Assembly (NCBI GenBank): GCA_965153355.1 | Contig: OZ231126.1 | Span: 12,586,001-12,650,000, forward strand | DNA: 64,000 nucleotides | From: Flaccisagitta enflata | Taxonomy: Eukaryota; Chaetognatha; Sagittoidea; Aphragmophora | Direction of reading: 5' to 3' | Shown: positions 42,501 through 52,887 of the stretch, piece by piece | How positions within the stretch are numbered: position 1 is the first letter of the stretch | How the letters are laid out: each line of letters begins with the position of its first letter | Translations under genes and position numbers: made by a program | Notes under the pieces: model-generated | What the model saw: the letters and a program-made list of their open reading frames with translations, nothing else | Database searches by the model: none | Told to the model about the DNA's origin: nothing

Positions 42501-42741
42501 CGCCGCCATTCGAAATCTCGCCGCCAAAGAACATTCCAAAGCCTTGAAACTGGCTCGTGAACCGTGGACCAAACTGCTCCAAGATGATGAGGAAGATGAA
42601 GAAGAGGGGGAAGAGGATGAGGATGACGACGATTTCTACTCTCAAAGGAAACTGGATGTGCTGACTGAGAAGAAATTGAGGGAGAGTCCTCATTGGAAGC
42701 ATTTGGCGTGGACATTGGATCATAATGAAGCCACTTTGTGA
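39004..42741 (+). CDS. IQCB1: IQCB1 (nephrocystin-5) homolog, 5 exons
   Basis: Exons 39004-39592, 40375-40494, 40776-40939, 41178-42051 and 42373-42741, all with GT-AG borders, give about 704 aa. The N-terminal half is helical. Exon 4 carries IQ motifs (VVIQKTWRAHQTRRR, KRVQRSFRRRR, ATRIQALWKGWKTRR, ARVLQSHWRSWMRD) in the arrangement of vertebrate NPHP5, separated by a charged coiled coil with LPGRDVDEF. Exon 5 has HSKALKLAREPWTKLL, matching the family's C-terminal motif before its acidic tail. IQCB1 binds calmodulin through the IQ motifs and acts at the centrosome/ciliary base. Oddity: exon 1 shifts frame by one net nucleotide inside a GTCGTCGTC run near 39400-39430. Human IQCB1 is about 100 aa shorter. 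Confidence 0.88.
39630..40245. repeat. IQCB1 intron 1: polypyrimidine tracts around a family B element
   Basis: CTTC/CTTT-rich sequence flanks a near-perfect family B copy (39857-40041) on both sides. Confidence 0.85.
39857..40041 (+). mobile_element. Family B element, best-preserved copy
   Basis: The order is TTTTTTAGTCGCGTGCACGC with a perfect 16-bp palindrome, CTCTACAACCCGCTTTGTC, GGTTGGTCGGTCGGTCAGTC, a T-rich middle, TGCCCACCCGCACGCGATTT, and the tail GTAGCCGTGTATCCGGCCTT. About 185 bp, no ORF. The hairpin next to TTTTT and the microsatellite between two conserved blocks recall non-autonomous Helitron/Helentron (DINE/HINE) elements; that link is inference. Confidence 0.75.
40375..40494 (+). 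CDS. IQCB1: IQCB1 exon 2
   Basis: Acceptor CTCTTCAG, donor CAG/GTTAGA, 40 codons in phase 0. Reads LCYLLMTSEDFLRILISDSS, similar to the vertebrate VLQSDHFLHLL segment. Confidence 0.88.
40776..40939 (+). CDS. IQCB1: IQCB1 exon 3
   Basis: Acceptor TTTTTTTAG, donor TACGA/GTAAGG, ends in phase 2. Reads LSSLSETTLSAFLDELSFKV and ends VELIHRKYE. Confidence 0.88.
41178..42051 (+). CDS. IQCB1: IQCB1 exon 4 (IQ motifs)
   Basis: Acceptor ATATCCAG, donor GAG/GTGAGT. It carries four IQ-like motifs and long Arg/Glu-rich helices. A GC-rich, codon-biased exon unlike its AT-rich surroundings. Confidence 0.92.
42165..42265. repeat. 17-bp minisatellite in IQCB1 intron 4
   Basis: About four units of GCGAGCTAAGTGAGTGA plus GAGTGAGC variants. 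Each unit carries a GTGAGT word resembling a 5' splice site. Confidence 0.75.
42373..42741 (+). CDS. IQCB1: IQCB1 exon 5 (C-terminus)
   Basis: Acceptor CTCAACAG, 123 codons to the TGA at 42739-42741. Contains HSKALKLAREPWTKLL and an acidic Asp/Glu run. Confidence 0.9.
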   Translation, partial: AALAGLDMDLDLILYPSSLEELVDGVESTFQPHLRQLATPSPSAAIRNLAAKEHSKALKLAREPWTKLLQDDEEDEEEGEEDEDDDDFYSQRKLDVLTEKKLRESPHWKHLAWTLDHNEATL

Positions 42742-42961
42742 TCTGCATCTTGTGGGTATAAATTCCCTAAATTTTGTTGAAGCCATTACTAGAATGATTA
42801 GATAGTCAAGCACTCATGTGATATATATATTATTGATTTCTTACTCTGCAATGCCACGGAGTAAGTTGCCTTATCTGCCCATCACTCAAACTCTTAGTCA
42901 AGGATTCACCTCTCACCGCATCATTTTATTACTCATTTCCAAATCCAGCTTTCAGGTTTCA

Positions 42962-42967
42962 AATAAA
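42962..42967 (+). terminator. Candidate AATAAA polyadenylation signal of IQCB1
   Basis: AATAAA lies 220 bp after the IQCB1 stop and only 46 bp before the RPL24 start codon, so the IQCB1 3' UTR would run into the RPL24 5' region. A TTTCTCTAG acceptor-like site follows at about 42973-42981. Confidence 0.4.
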
Positions 42968-43012
42968 AAATATTTCTCTAGCCCACAAAAACCCTTAAAA
43001 ATCGTAAAAAAA

Positions 43013-43718
43013 ATGTTGAAGGTTGAGGTTTGCGCGTTTTCCGGGTTAAAGATCTACCCTGGACACGGAAAGCGTGTCACAAGAGCGGACGGCAAGACTC
43101 AGATCTTCCTCAACTCTAAATGCGAGAGGAATCATGCGCTCAAACGGGAGAGGAATCATGCGCTCAAACGTAATCCCAGAAAGGTAAGGGGGGGGGGGTG
43201 GTTAGGGCGAAGTTTGGGGATCAAATATATGTTGAAAGGGGTATGGTGAAGGGGGGGGGGAAGAGAAAATGCATCAGATAGTGACTGACAAGTATTCTTT
43301 CATACAGTTAAAACATGATCAACCCTGGATGTTTGATTAATTTTCATGGTTAACGCTGTTTATAAAGTTGTTGAGGAGTAGTTGGGGCAAATTTGGGAGA
43401 TAGAATGTATATAGAATGGGGTGTGAGGGGGGGGAATGATAGAGGATTTCACGAGACTGACAAAAAATCGCTCACACAATACAAATATCTATGGTTGATC
43501 ACGCTCAAGTACTGATTACCGCGCTGTTGATATAATATTTGCTATCAGATCAACTGGACGGTGTTGTACCGCCGAAAGCACCGCAAAGGCATGGTCGAAG
43601 AGGCTGCCAAGAAGAGGACGAGGAGAACGCAGAAGTTCATGAGAGCCGTCACTGGCGCCACCCTGGCTGACATTATGGCCAAGAGAAATCAAAAACCCGA
43701 AGTCAGACAGGCTCAAAG
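43013..43718 (+). CDS. RPL24: 60S ribosomal protein L24 (eL24), first two coding exons
   Basis: Exon 1 (43013-43183) reads [19 protein letters not shown] and NPRK. Exon 2 (43549-43718) reads [24 protein letters not shown] and [20 protein letters not shown]. These are diagnostic eL24 segments in order. Junctions are AAG/GTAAGG, TATCAG/ATC and CAAAG/GTAAGA, with the last exon edge in phase 2. The 113 residues cover roughly the first three quarters of eL24; the Lys/Ala-rich C-terminus is not in the window. Exon 1 has an in-frame 24-bp duplication giving two ERNHALKR blocks where the family has one. The end of exon 2 is amplified downstream as an 81-bp array. It could be the working gene with a very long intron, or a truncated or decaying copy. 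Confidence 0.88.
43124..43171 (+). repeat. 24-bp in-frame duplication in RPL24 exon 1
   Basis: GAGAGGAATCATGCGCTCAA begins at 43124 and again at 43148, with 24-bp period and near-perfect identity. It adds eight residues to a normally invariant-length protein. Confidence 0.95.
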
Positions 43719-44376
43719 GTAAGAAACAGTCACTGGCGCCACCCTGGCTGACATAATGGCCAAGAGAAATCAAAAACCCGAAGGAAGACAGGCTCAAAGG
43801 TAAGAGACAGTCACTGGCGCCACCCTGGCTGACATTATGGCCAAGAGAAATCAAAAACCCGAAGTCAGACAGGCTCAAAGGTAAGAGACATTCACTGGCG
43901 CCCCCTTGGCTGACATTATGGCCAAGAGAAATCAAAAACCCGAAGTCAGACAGGCGCAAAGGTAAGAGACAGCCACTGGCGCCACCCTGGCTGACATTAT
44001 GGCCAAGAGAAATCAAAAACCCGAAGTCAGACAGGCTCAAAGGTAAGAGACAGTCACTGGCGCCACCTTGGCTGACATTATGGCCAAGAGAAATCAAAAA
44101 CCCAAAGTCAGACAGGCTCAAAGGTAAGAGACAGTCACTTGCGCCACCTTGGCTGACATTATGGCCAAGAGAAATCAAAAACCCGAAGTCAGACAGGCTC
44201 AAAGGTAAGAGACAATCACTGGCGCCACCTTGGCTGACATTATGGCCAAGAGAAATCAAAAACCCGAAGTCAGACAGGCTCAAAGGTAAGAGACAGTCAC
44301 TGGCGCCACCTTTGCTGACATTATGGCCAAGTGAAATCAAAAACCCGAAGTCAGACAGGCTCAAAGGTAAAATGTT
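43648..44376 (+). repeat. Nine-unit 81-bp array of RPL24 exon end plus 5' splice site
   Basis: Units begin exactly every 81 bp (43648, 43729, 43810, 43891, 43972, 44053, 44134, 44215, 44296). Each is 71 nt of exon 2 (GTCACTGGCGCC...GCTCAAAG) plus 10 nt of intron (GTAAGAGACA). Unit 1 is the genuine exon end; units 2-9 lie in the intron. Nine GT donors are therefore present (43719 to 44367). Because 81 is a multiple of three and each unit has an in-frame TAA directly after CAAAGG, use of any later donor would include a premature stop. A 300-aa open frame on the minus strand is a by-product. Confidence 0.97.
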
Positions 44377-45586
44377 GAATTTGGAGAAGTTTCTCACATG
44401 TATGGTAAAATAGTTCAATCCGATGCTTCAGAGAATGGAGACTGCTTGATGCATGGAGACGTGGAGACTGGTTGATGCTTTGAGAAATGAAGAGACTGGT
44501 TGATGCTTAAGGAAATGGTAACCATCTCTCTCCTCTTTAACCACCTCACCTGGCAAAGAATCGCATTTTGCCACGTTAGGTATCGACAAACAAAATCTTA
44601 ATTGTCCTTAATGCGTAAACAACAAATTGTGTATATTGTCCTTTGTAAAATACCGCGTAGAACACGATCTTCAACTATCAAAATACCTATGCGCTGATGT
44701 AGCCAAGGGATGATCGGTCCGTTGGTCGCTGCGTCACGACCGCGCCAACCCACTCGATGCCACGCCACGCGCTACGCCAACAACGACGCTCGATGCAAAG
44801 TCAACAAAACGCTTCTCGTCATCAAAGTATCTTGAGCTTTCGTTGTCGCCATCATCATATCTTCTACAATTGAAAGGGGTATAAAAACGCTGAAATAGAT
44901 AGGAAAAGGGAGAGGGGAGAAGAGAAGAAAAGGGTTAACCTATCAATCTGAATAACTCAATAACTCACATACTGAACAACTAAATAACTAAATTAAACAT
45001 CACCAACCGACCAACTGACCAACCAACCAAGCTGACCAACTGACCAACCAACCGAGTCCAACCACAACTCACCAGGTAAGGAAACGCACCCCAAGATTGA
45101 CCATGAATGAAGAGCGAATTACATTATCACTGATCTAAAGAAAGAAAAATCAGCAATAATATAAATCCACAAAATGGGCAACAAACAGGGCGAATCAAAG
45201 AAATATGCAGCTACAAATAATCACAAAACTAGTACAATTCAGTGCGATATTCCACAGTCCGCCCGTTTGAAGCCCACTTCAAACCAGTCAAACTCAGTAC
45301 ATTGTCCCACCTCAAGAAAAAACAACAACTCCCACCTGTAAATGACGGAAAAAACGGACGGACGGACGGACAGCGGGAACAGCCCGCTAACGCCGAAAAG
45401 ACGGCGGCGGGCCCCCGCGCCGTCCATCACCACCCCGATCGGAAGAGCGGGAAGGCCTCCATGCAGCAGGGGAAGAAGTCGCCAACGGCTCCTCAACCCG
45501 CTCACCACTGCGCGACCGGTCCCCCGCATGCCGCATACCAGAAGCAAACGCCAACGCAATCTGCATCTCTTGCTTGGATAAGGTAG
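44377..45586. other. RPL24 downstream intron/intergenic sequence
   Basis: Contains short GATGCTT repeats (44420-44515), a reversed GGTC-type fragment (44700-44860), ACCAACCAACTGACC repeats (45003-45060) and a GC-rich stretch (45340-45560) with no recognisable product. No RPL24 3' exon was found. Confidence 0.5.
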
Positions 45587-47979
45587 AACGGTCTTACGCA
45601 CGTGTCCTGAAAAGTCGATAAAATATTGGCAGAGATACACTATTCTTAAAATTGGTACCAATGTGTCCGGAATAACTCCCTCTAGCACACTGAACACTTT
45701 TTTGGCCCAAAAAATGTGTGGCTGCATATTACAAAACTCAAATGGCTGTTTTATTATTTTTGCCTTTGACCCTGAAAACCACTGTAAAAAGTATTCAACA
45801 TCTCAAATTCAGTATTTGCTGTGTAGCTTCGCATTCCACCCATCACAGAAAATGACAACCTGGAAAAAATTCTAGGCACCTATAATGGCCCAAAATTGAT
45901 TTTTCGACACTACCAAACACAGAAAAAAAGGGCTTTCCCATGCTTAAACTAGTCCGATTGTCATAAAATTTGAACTGAAGCTTCTCAACTTCCACTGCTA
46001 GTACCCTTTAAAATTTTATGACAATCGGAGCAAGTTAAGATGCCTAAATTGGACCTCAAAGTCCAAAAAATGAAATTTCAAAATCGAAAAAAATTGACTT
46101 TTAGGCTGTAACAATGTCAATGTATGGCAAAAATGAATAAACCATGACCCAAAAACTGATCGCCAGGTTGATGGTGAACTCAAACACAAAGATCAGCTCT
46201 TGTTTTGCATTCCTGGCGCCCCTCCCAAAAAAATGAACAAAGTGTTGTCACTCAAAAACTGGCCTTTTTGGCTATTTTTTGAGGTTTTGACCCTAAAATC
46301 ACATCATAAAGGGTCCAAATAACTTGAAATTGACATTGAAATTGAACATTTACATGTAACTGCATCCTATTCATCATTCTCAGAAAAAAGGTTACAATTT
46401 TAAAAATTTTGGGTACCTATAATGGCCCAAAATTGATTTTTTGACACTTCAGCCAAACACAGGGAAAAGTGATTCTTTCATGCTTAAACTAGAATCATTG
46501 TCATACTTGAACTAGCTTCACAATCTTCATTTCAAAGTACATAAAATTTCATGACAAGCAGTTAAGATGCCTAAACACTCAAAGTCCAAAATGATGCCTG
46601 AAATTAAAAATAATTGACATTAGTTAAATAATGACATGCAGGCAAAATAAACATGATTTTAAAATGACTGAGTTGATGGTGAATTAAAACACAACACGCT
46701 TGTTTGTGCTTTTGGTGCCTGTGGCCGAACAGTGTTGTCAATTGTAACTGTCTTTTGCTATTTTGTTTTGACCCCAAAATCACATCATAAAGGGTCCAAA
46801 TAACTTGAAATTGACATTGAAATTGAACATTTACATGTAACTGCATCCTATTCATCATTCTGAGAAAAAAAAATGACAATTTTGAATATTTTAGGTACCT
46901 ATAATGGCCCAAAATTGATTTTTTGACACTACCAAACACAGAAAAAAAAGGGCTTTCCCATGGTTAAACTAGTCCAATTGTCATTAAATTTGAACTGTAG
47001 CTTCTCAACTTCCACTGCTAGTCCCCCATGAAATTTATGACAATCGGAGCATGTTAAGACGCCTATATTGGAGGTCAAAGTCCAAAAATGAAATTTGAAA
47101 ATAAAAAATAATCGACTTAGGTTGTAACAATGTCAATGTATGGTGAAAATGACTAAACCATGACCACTAAAACTGATCTTGAGGTTTATGGTGAAATAAA
47201 AAAAAATATCAGCCCTTGTTTTGCATTCCTGCCCCCCCCCCAAAAAAAAACAACAACAAGCTGTTGTCACTCAAAAACTGATATTTTTGGATATTTTTTG
47301 AGGTTTTGACACTGAAAACCACACCAAAAAGGGTCCAAATAACTTTAATTTGAGCATTTACATCTAACTGCATCTTATTCATCATTCTCAGAAAAGAAAA
47401 CGACAATTTTGAAAATTTTAGGTACCTATAATGGCCCAAAATTGTTTTTTTGACACTACCAAACTCAGAAAAAAAGGGCTTTCCCATGCTTAAACTAGTC
47501 AGATTGTTAAAAGATTTGAGATATATCTTCTAAACCGCCACTGCTGATACCACAGAAAGTTTTATATGACAATCAGACCTATAATTGTAGTAGATGATGT
47601 AATTCATAGTATTTAACAGAGACACTTAAAAAAGACATCATTTACCGGAGCCAGAGGTGCAATGGGGACGCGTAGTCAAAGCCCTCATTAGACAAATATA
47701 TCAATAGTCAGATTTACTCAACTTTTTGTTTGAAAGTACTTTTTAGTGGAATCATTCATATTGGTTGTGAAATATCAAATATGTGTGGACACGCCACAGC
47801 TTTAGTAAGTCAGTCAGTCCTTCAGTCAGCCAGTCTCATAGTGGTATATCATTTTCATCGTTTAAGAGCTTTTCAAGCATCAATACCTCTTTTTTAATGC
47901 CAAAGTGGAGGTCTACTCTATTTCACCAGTATGGTTACCATTTATGAATCCTGGTGAATCATTCAGCCATTTTCAACTT

Positions 47980-48045
47980 CAAAGGCTGGATACACGGCTT
48001 CAGGGCTACCCGTCGCATACCGGTGGGCAGGGGCCGTGATGCAAA
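47980..48045 (-). mobile_element. Reversed family B tail fragment in the fold-back centre
   Basis: GGCTGGATACACGGCTTCAG then GGTGGGCAGGGGCCGTGATG is the reverse complement of the family B 3' block. Confidence 0.5.
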
Positions 48046-48408
48046 AGGCATCAAAATTTTCAGAGGAGTCATTCTTTTTTCTGTGAATGATGAACAGGAT
48101 GTAGTTACATGATAATGTCGAATTTGAAAGTATTTGGACTCTTTTTGGTGTGGTTTTCAGGGTCAAAACCATAGAAAATAGCCTAAAATCCCAGTTTTCG
48201 TGTGACAACAACTTGTTTGTTTGTTTTTTTTTTTGGGCAGGAATGCAAAACAAGGGCTGATATTTTTTTTAGTTTACCATCAACCTCAAGATCAGTTTTT
48301 GGGTCATGGTTTAGTCATTTTCGCCATACATTGACATTGTTACAACCTAAAAGTCGATTATTTTTGATTTTCAAATTTCATTTTTAGACTTTGACCTCCA
48401 ACATAGGC

Positions 48409-48535
48409 GTCTATAACCCACTTTTCGGTCGGTCCGTCGGTCCGTCGGTCGGTCGGTCGGTCGGTCGGTCGGTCGGTCCGTCGCTGTAAGGTTTTGTGCT
48501 ATTGCGTTTTTTTTGCCTCTGAATAGTATAAAAGT
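48409..48535 (+). mobile_element. Family B-like (GGTC)n insertion in the right arm
   Basis: TCTATAACCCACTTTTCGGTC followed by a run of GGTC/GTCC interrupts the arm exactly after ACATAGGCG, where sister units continue TTTTTATTTGC. Confidence 0.6.
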
Positions 48536-48544
48536 AACTTGGAC

Positions 48545-48895
48545 AAGTAAACAATACGTCCCGTGTAGCGCCCCAAACTTGGACTGAGAAACTCACCAAT
48601 CTTACCACAGTTGAGGCTTGCTAAAAAAACATTCCATGCAAAATTTTGGGCCTCTGAGATAGCAGGAACCTTTGACAGGGTGAGGTTGAAGTTTGTACTG
48701 AATTAGTATTGAATCAATATTTCTATTATGCAATTTTGTCTCTGCCATAATTTCTATGAAACTTCATGGTCACCCTGACAAGTTGTTCCTGTTCCAGAGG
48801 CCTGAAATTTTGCATAGGATGTTTTTTTACCAAGCCTCAACCATGGTAAGATTGGTGAGAGTCAGCGTCGAAGTTTGGGTGGGCGGTCTATGGAT
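48545..48895. mobile_element. Fold-back MITE nested in the right arm
   Basis: GCGCCCCAAACTTGGACT...CACCAATCTTACCAC at the left is inverted at the right as ATGGTAAGATTGGTGAGAG...GAAGTTTGGGTGGGC. One arm also occurs alone at 14463-14605. Confidence 0.65.
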
Positions 48896-50639
48896 CGAGT
48901 AAACAACTATTTCCCAAATGTCTTTGAAAAAAATTTTTTTTGAGTTTACCATCAACCTCAAGATCAGTTTTTGGGTCATATTTTAGTCATTTTCGCCATA
49001 CATTGACATTGTTACAACCTATAAGTCGATTATTTTTGATTTTCAAATTTCATTTTTGGACTTTGACCTCCAATATAGGCGTTTTTATTTGCTCCGATTG
49101 TCATAAAATTTTATGGGGTACTAGCAGTGGAAGTTGAGAAGCTCTAGTTCAAATTTTGTGACAATCGGACTAGTTTAAGCATGGGAAAGCCCTTTTTTTC
49201 GGTGTTTGGTAGTGTCAAAAAATCAATTTTGGGCCATTATAGGTACCTAAAATTTTTAAAATTGTCATTTTTTTCTTAAAATGATGAATAGGATGCTACT
49301 CATACAAATACCCAATTTCAAAGGAGTCAGACTTTTTTGATGTGATTTGAGGTCAAAACCTCAAAAAATAGCCAAAAATGCCAGTTTTTGAGTGACAACA
49401 CTTTGTTCATTTTTTTGAGGGGCGCCAGGAATGCAAAACAAGAGCTGATATTTGTGTTTTAGTTCACCATCAACCTGAAGATCAGTTTTTTGGTCATGGT
49501 TTAGTCATTTTTGCCATACATTGACATTGTTACAACCTAAAGTCAATTATTTTTGAATTTCAAGTTTCATTTTTGTACTTTGAGGTCCAATTTAGGCATC
49601 TTAACTTGCTCCGATTGTCATGAAATTTTAATGTGGCACTGGCAGTGGAAGTTGTGAAGCTACAGTTCAAATTTTATGACAATCGGACTAGTTTAAGCAT
49701 GAGAAAGTCCTTTTTCCTGTGTTTGGTAGTGTCAAAAAATCAATTTTGGGCCATTATGGGTACCCAAAATTTCAAGAGTGTCATTTTTTTTTCTGAGAAT
49801 GATCAATAGGATTCGGTTACACGTGAATGCCCAATTTTAAGTTATTTGGACCCTTTATGATGTGATTTTAGGGTCAAAACCTCAAAATATAGCCAAAAAT
49901 GCCAGTTTTCGAGTGACAACACCTTGTTTTTTTTTTTTTGGGGGAGGGCCAGGAATGCAAAACAAGGGCTGATATTTTTTTTTAGTTCACCATCAACCTG
50001 AAGATCAGTTTTTGGGTCATGGTTTAGTCATTTTTGCCATACATTGACATTGTTACAGCCTAAAAGTCGATTTTTTCGATTTTGAAATTTCATTTGACTT
50101 TGAGGAATTCAATTTAGGCATCTTAACTTGCTCTCCGATTGTCATAAAATTTTATGGGGTACTAGCAGTGGAAGTTGAGAAGCTTTAGTTCAAATTTTAT
50201 GACAATCGGACTAGTTTAAGCATGGGAAAGCCCTTTTTTTCTGTGTTTGGTAGTGTCGAAAAATCAATTTTGGGCTATTATAGGTGCCTAGAATTTTCAA
50301 AATTGTCATTTTTTTTTCTGAGAGTGATGAATTGGATGCAGGTACACGTAAATACCCAATTTGAAGATATTTGGATACTTTTTGATGTGGTTTTCAGGGT
50401 CAAAACCTTAAAAAATAGCCTAAAATGGCCATTTTTTGAGGTTTTTTTTGTAACTATTTTTTTTGGCCCATTTTTTGGGCCAAAAAAGTGTTCAGTGTGC
50501 TAGAGGGAGTTATTCCGGACACATTGGTACCATTTTTAAGAATAGTGTATCTCTGCCAATTTTTTATCGACTTTTCAGGACCCGTGCGTAAGACCGGTTA
50601 ACTCTCACTCTCTGTCTTCGTCGCTCTGTCTCTTTGTCT

Positions 50640-50730
50640 CTTTCAATCTCTCTGTCTGCCTGTCTTTCTTTCTCTCTGTCTCTCTGTCTCTCTGTCTCTC
50701 TGTCAAGCTGTCTCTCTCTGTCTCTCTCTA

Positions 50731-50816
<86 letters not shown>
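50640..50816. repeat. (CTGT)n/(CT)n microsatellite
   Basis: Interrupted CTGTCTCT words, then about 85 bp of pure CT, starting 40 bp after the giant fold-back. Confidence 0.95.
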
Positions 50817-50818
<2 letters not shown>

Positions 50819-51610
50819 AAATAGTACCCAGATGTTGTGTTCTCAGTTTTAGTGTGGATGAATATATGTAATATTTTGGGTGAGAAGCTGAAGAGCAGGT
50901 GGCATGTTGGTGACGTTTATGATAACAAATTATTATCACCCAAAGTTGAGGCTTCTTTTCCTTCCCAAATTTTTATGGATGCCTCAATTCTATCTTGTCA
51001 TCTGAGTTGATTTGGGGTGACATTCGATCTTTTACTAGCTCTGACAGCTTTATATAGATCCTTTATCTCTCTCTGATATATCGCCTCCCATTCACACAAC
51101 ATTCTTTTTTCTTTCAAGATGCGATTATGTATGATATGGTATGAAGATGATATGATTTTTAAGGTGCCTGGAGGGCCTCTCATCTTAAAAAATGAAGGAA
51201 GCATATAGGAACGCAGCAAAACACGGAAACATTACAAAAAATAAATACAAGAAATAACAGTAAGAAAAAAGTCATGCAAATAGATAGTCGACTCGTTGTT
51301 CTAATTGAGCGATCACTCAATTTTGAATCATATACTTTTAACTTTTTATTTCAGTGTTTCTGTAAACAACCCATCCAATTGGGCATTGTTAACAGGTTAT
51401 GGCCAAGCAACTTGTGTGATTAGAAGAATACATAAAATATGAACAACGGTAAAGTGCAGTTTTTGCAGTCTGATCTAAAGACAAATAAGAAAAATAAGGC
51501 CAAGAAGGCCAGAAGGTGCGCCGTGTGGATTACGTTGATTCAACCTGAAAAAATCTCAAATTCCGTCATGCTTCAGACGCTCCATCAATTAGACATGGCA
51601 AACTGAATTG
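50817..51610. other. Intergenic, nothing recognised
   Basis: AT-rich, no domain-bearing ORF and no inverted termini seen. Confidence 0.4.
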
Positions 51611-51649
51611 AAAATTTAAACCTTGCAGTCTTAGCATGACGGAACCCTT

Positions 51650-52320
51650 AGGCGCGGTGAGACCTATGTTTGAGCTGAAGATAAGAAAGGGGCTGGGATT
51701 AGGTTATTGAGGCTAGGATTAAATTTCTGAGGCAGGGACTAGGTTGCTACCTGGATAAGGTCTCTGAGGCTGGCATTAGGTTGCTTAAGCCGGGATTAGG
51801 TCAGTGAGGCTGGGAAATGGTCAGTGAGGCTAAGATAAGTTGACTTGTTGAAAGCAGGATTAGGTTGCTGAGACTGGCATTAAGTTGCTGAGACTGGGAT
51901 TAGGTTTCTAAGGCTGGCATTAAGTTGGATTAGGTTGCTGAAACAGGAATTAGGTCGCAAACGCAGGTATTAGGTTGCTAAGGTCACTATTAGGATGTTG
52001 AGGCTATAAGGTTGCTATAAGGTTGCTAGGGCTATTATTAGGTTGCTGATGCTGGTATTAGGTCGTTGATGTTAGGATAAGGTCTCTGAGGCTGGCATTA
52101 TGTTGCTTAGGCCAGTATTAGGTCGCTGAGGCCATCATTAGGTCGCATAGGCTTAGATTAAGTTGCTGATGCCCCAATTACACTGCTGAGGCCCAGATCA
52201 GGTTGCTGAGGCTAAGAGTAGGTTGCTGGGACCCAGATTAGGTTGCTGAGGCTAAGAGTAGGTTGCTGAGACCCAGATTAGGTTGCTAAGTCCCAGATTA
52301 CGTCGCTTAGGCCCACAAGA
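51650..52320. repeat. Degenerate GGATTAGGTTGCTGAGGCT array
   Basis: Roughly 20-26-bp units based on GGCTGGGATTAGGTTGCTGA, variable in length and sequence. Confidence 0.8.
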
Positions 52321-52720
52321 CCCCAAATAAGGCCTCTCAGACCCCAAATTAGGCCACTCAGACCCCAAACTAGACCTCACAGGCCTTTCAGACCCCAAAT
52401 CAGCCCACTCAGACCCAAAACTAGACCTCTCAGACTTCAAATTAGGCTTCTCAGACATATCAAGACTCTCAGACCCCAAACCAGGCCGCTCAGATCCCAA
52501 ATCAGTCCACTCTAACCAAAAATCAAGCCAGTCAGACCCAAAATTAGGCCTCTGAAACCTCATGTCAAGCCTTTGGACTCAATATTACCTCTCAGACCCA
52601 AAATCGAGCCTTTCAGACCCTAAATCATGCCTCTCAGATCCTACATTAGACCTTAAGACTCAAAACCCTCCCTCTCAGCCCTCAAAACCAGCTTCTCATC
52701 ATCTCATTCCCAAATATGCA
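52320..52720. repeat. Degenerate CCTCTCAGACCCCAAATCAG array
   Basis: Units of about 20 bp based on AGGCCTCTCAGACCCCAAAT, the same theme as the family A core at 56260-56505. A family A head follows at 52888. Confidence 0.75.
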
Positions 52721-52887
52721 AACTTAGGGGCCCCTTACAGAACCTACTATGGAAAAATTGTAACAAATTTGACTGAGCAATGTTCCAAAATCCTCTGTTT
52801 GAAATATTCACATTTTAGCAAAAATACAGATGTGTTCCTATGGCAGCCGCCCAAAATGGAAAATGAAACATCCTTCTGTTTGTTTTT

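Larger units (their letters stand above)
45587..50600. mobile_element. Giant 5-kb fold-back element with tandem-repeat arms
   Basis: Left end AACGGTCTTACGCAC and reversed right end AACCGGTCTTACGCACGGGT continue as mirror images through CCTGAAAAGTCGATAAAA, TACCAATGTGTCCGGAAT and CTAGCACACTGAACACTTTT. Each arm consists of ~480-535-bp tandem units marked by GGGCTTTCCCATGCTTAAAC. Left-arm units occur near 45907, 46441, 46922 and 47451. Right-arm units, inverted, occur near 49168, 49688 and 50210. The centre (about 47520-48050) and 48409-48925 hold later insertions. No ORF with a transposase motif was recognised. Confidence 0.85.

Noticed and set aside
43648-44376. CRISPR-like regular repeat spacing
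   Set aside because: The units are contiguous 81-bp tandem copies of exon sequence without unique spacers, in a eukaryotic intron-containing gene.
43516-44418. 300-aa minus-strand ORF of [17 protein letters not shown] repeats
   Set aside because: It is the reverse complement of the RPL24 81-bp array; it stays open only because the period is a multiple of three.
45436-45455. Illumina-adapter-like word GATCGGAAGAGCGG
   Set aside because: A 14-base match only, within a continuous GC-rich stretch and without the rest of an adapter; likely coincidence, though reads could be checked.
45242-45586. 114-aa ORF as the missing RPL24 C-terminal exon
   Set aside because: It lacks the eL24 Lys/Ala-rich C-terminal pattern and has no suitable acceptor in the needed phase.
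51650-52320. TTAGG telomere-like array
   Set aside because: GATTAGG occurs once per degenerate ~24-bp unit, not as consecutive pentamers, so it is not telomeric DNA.
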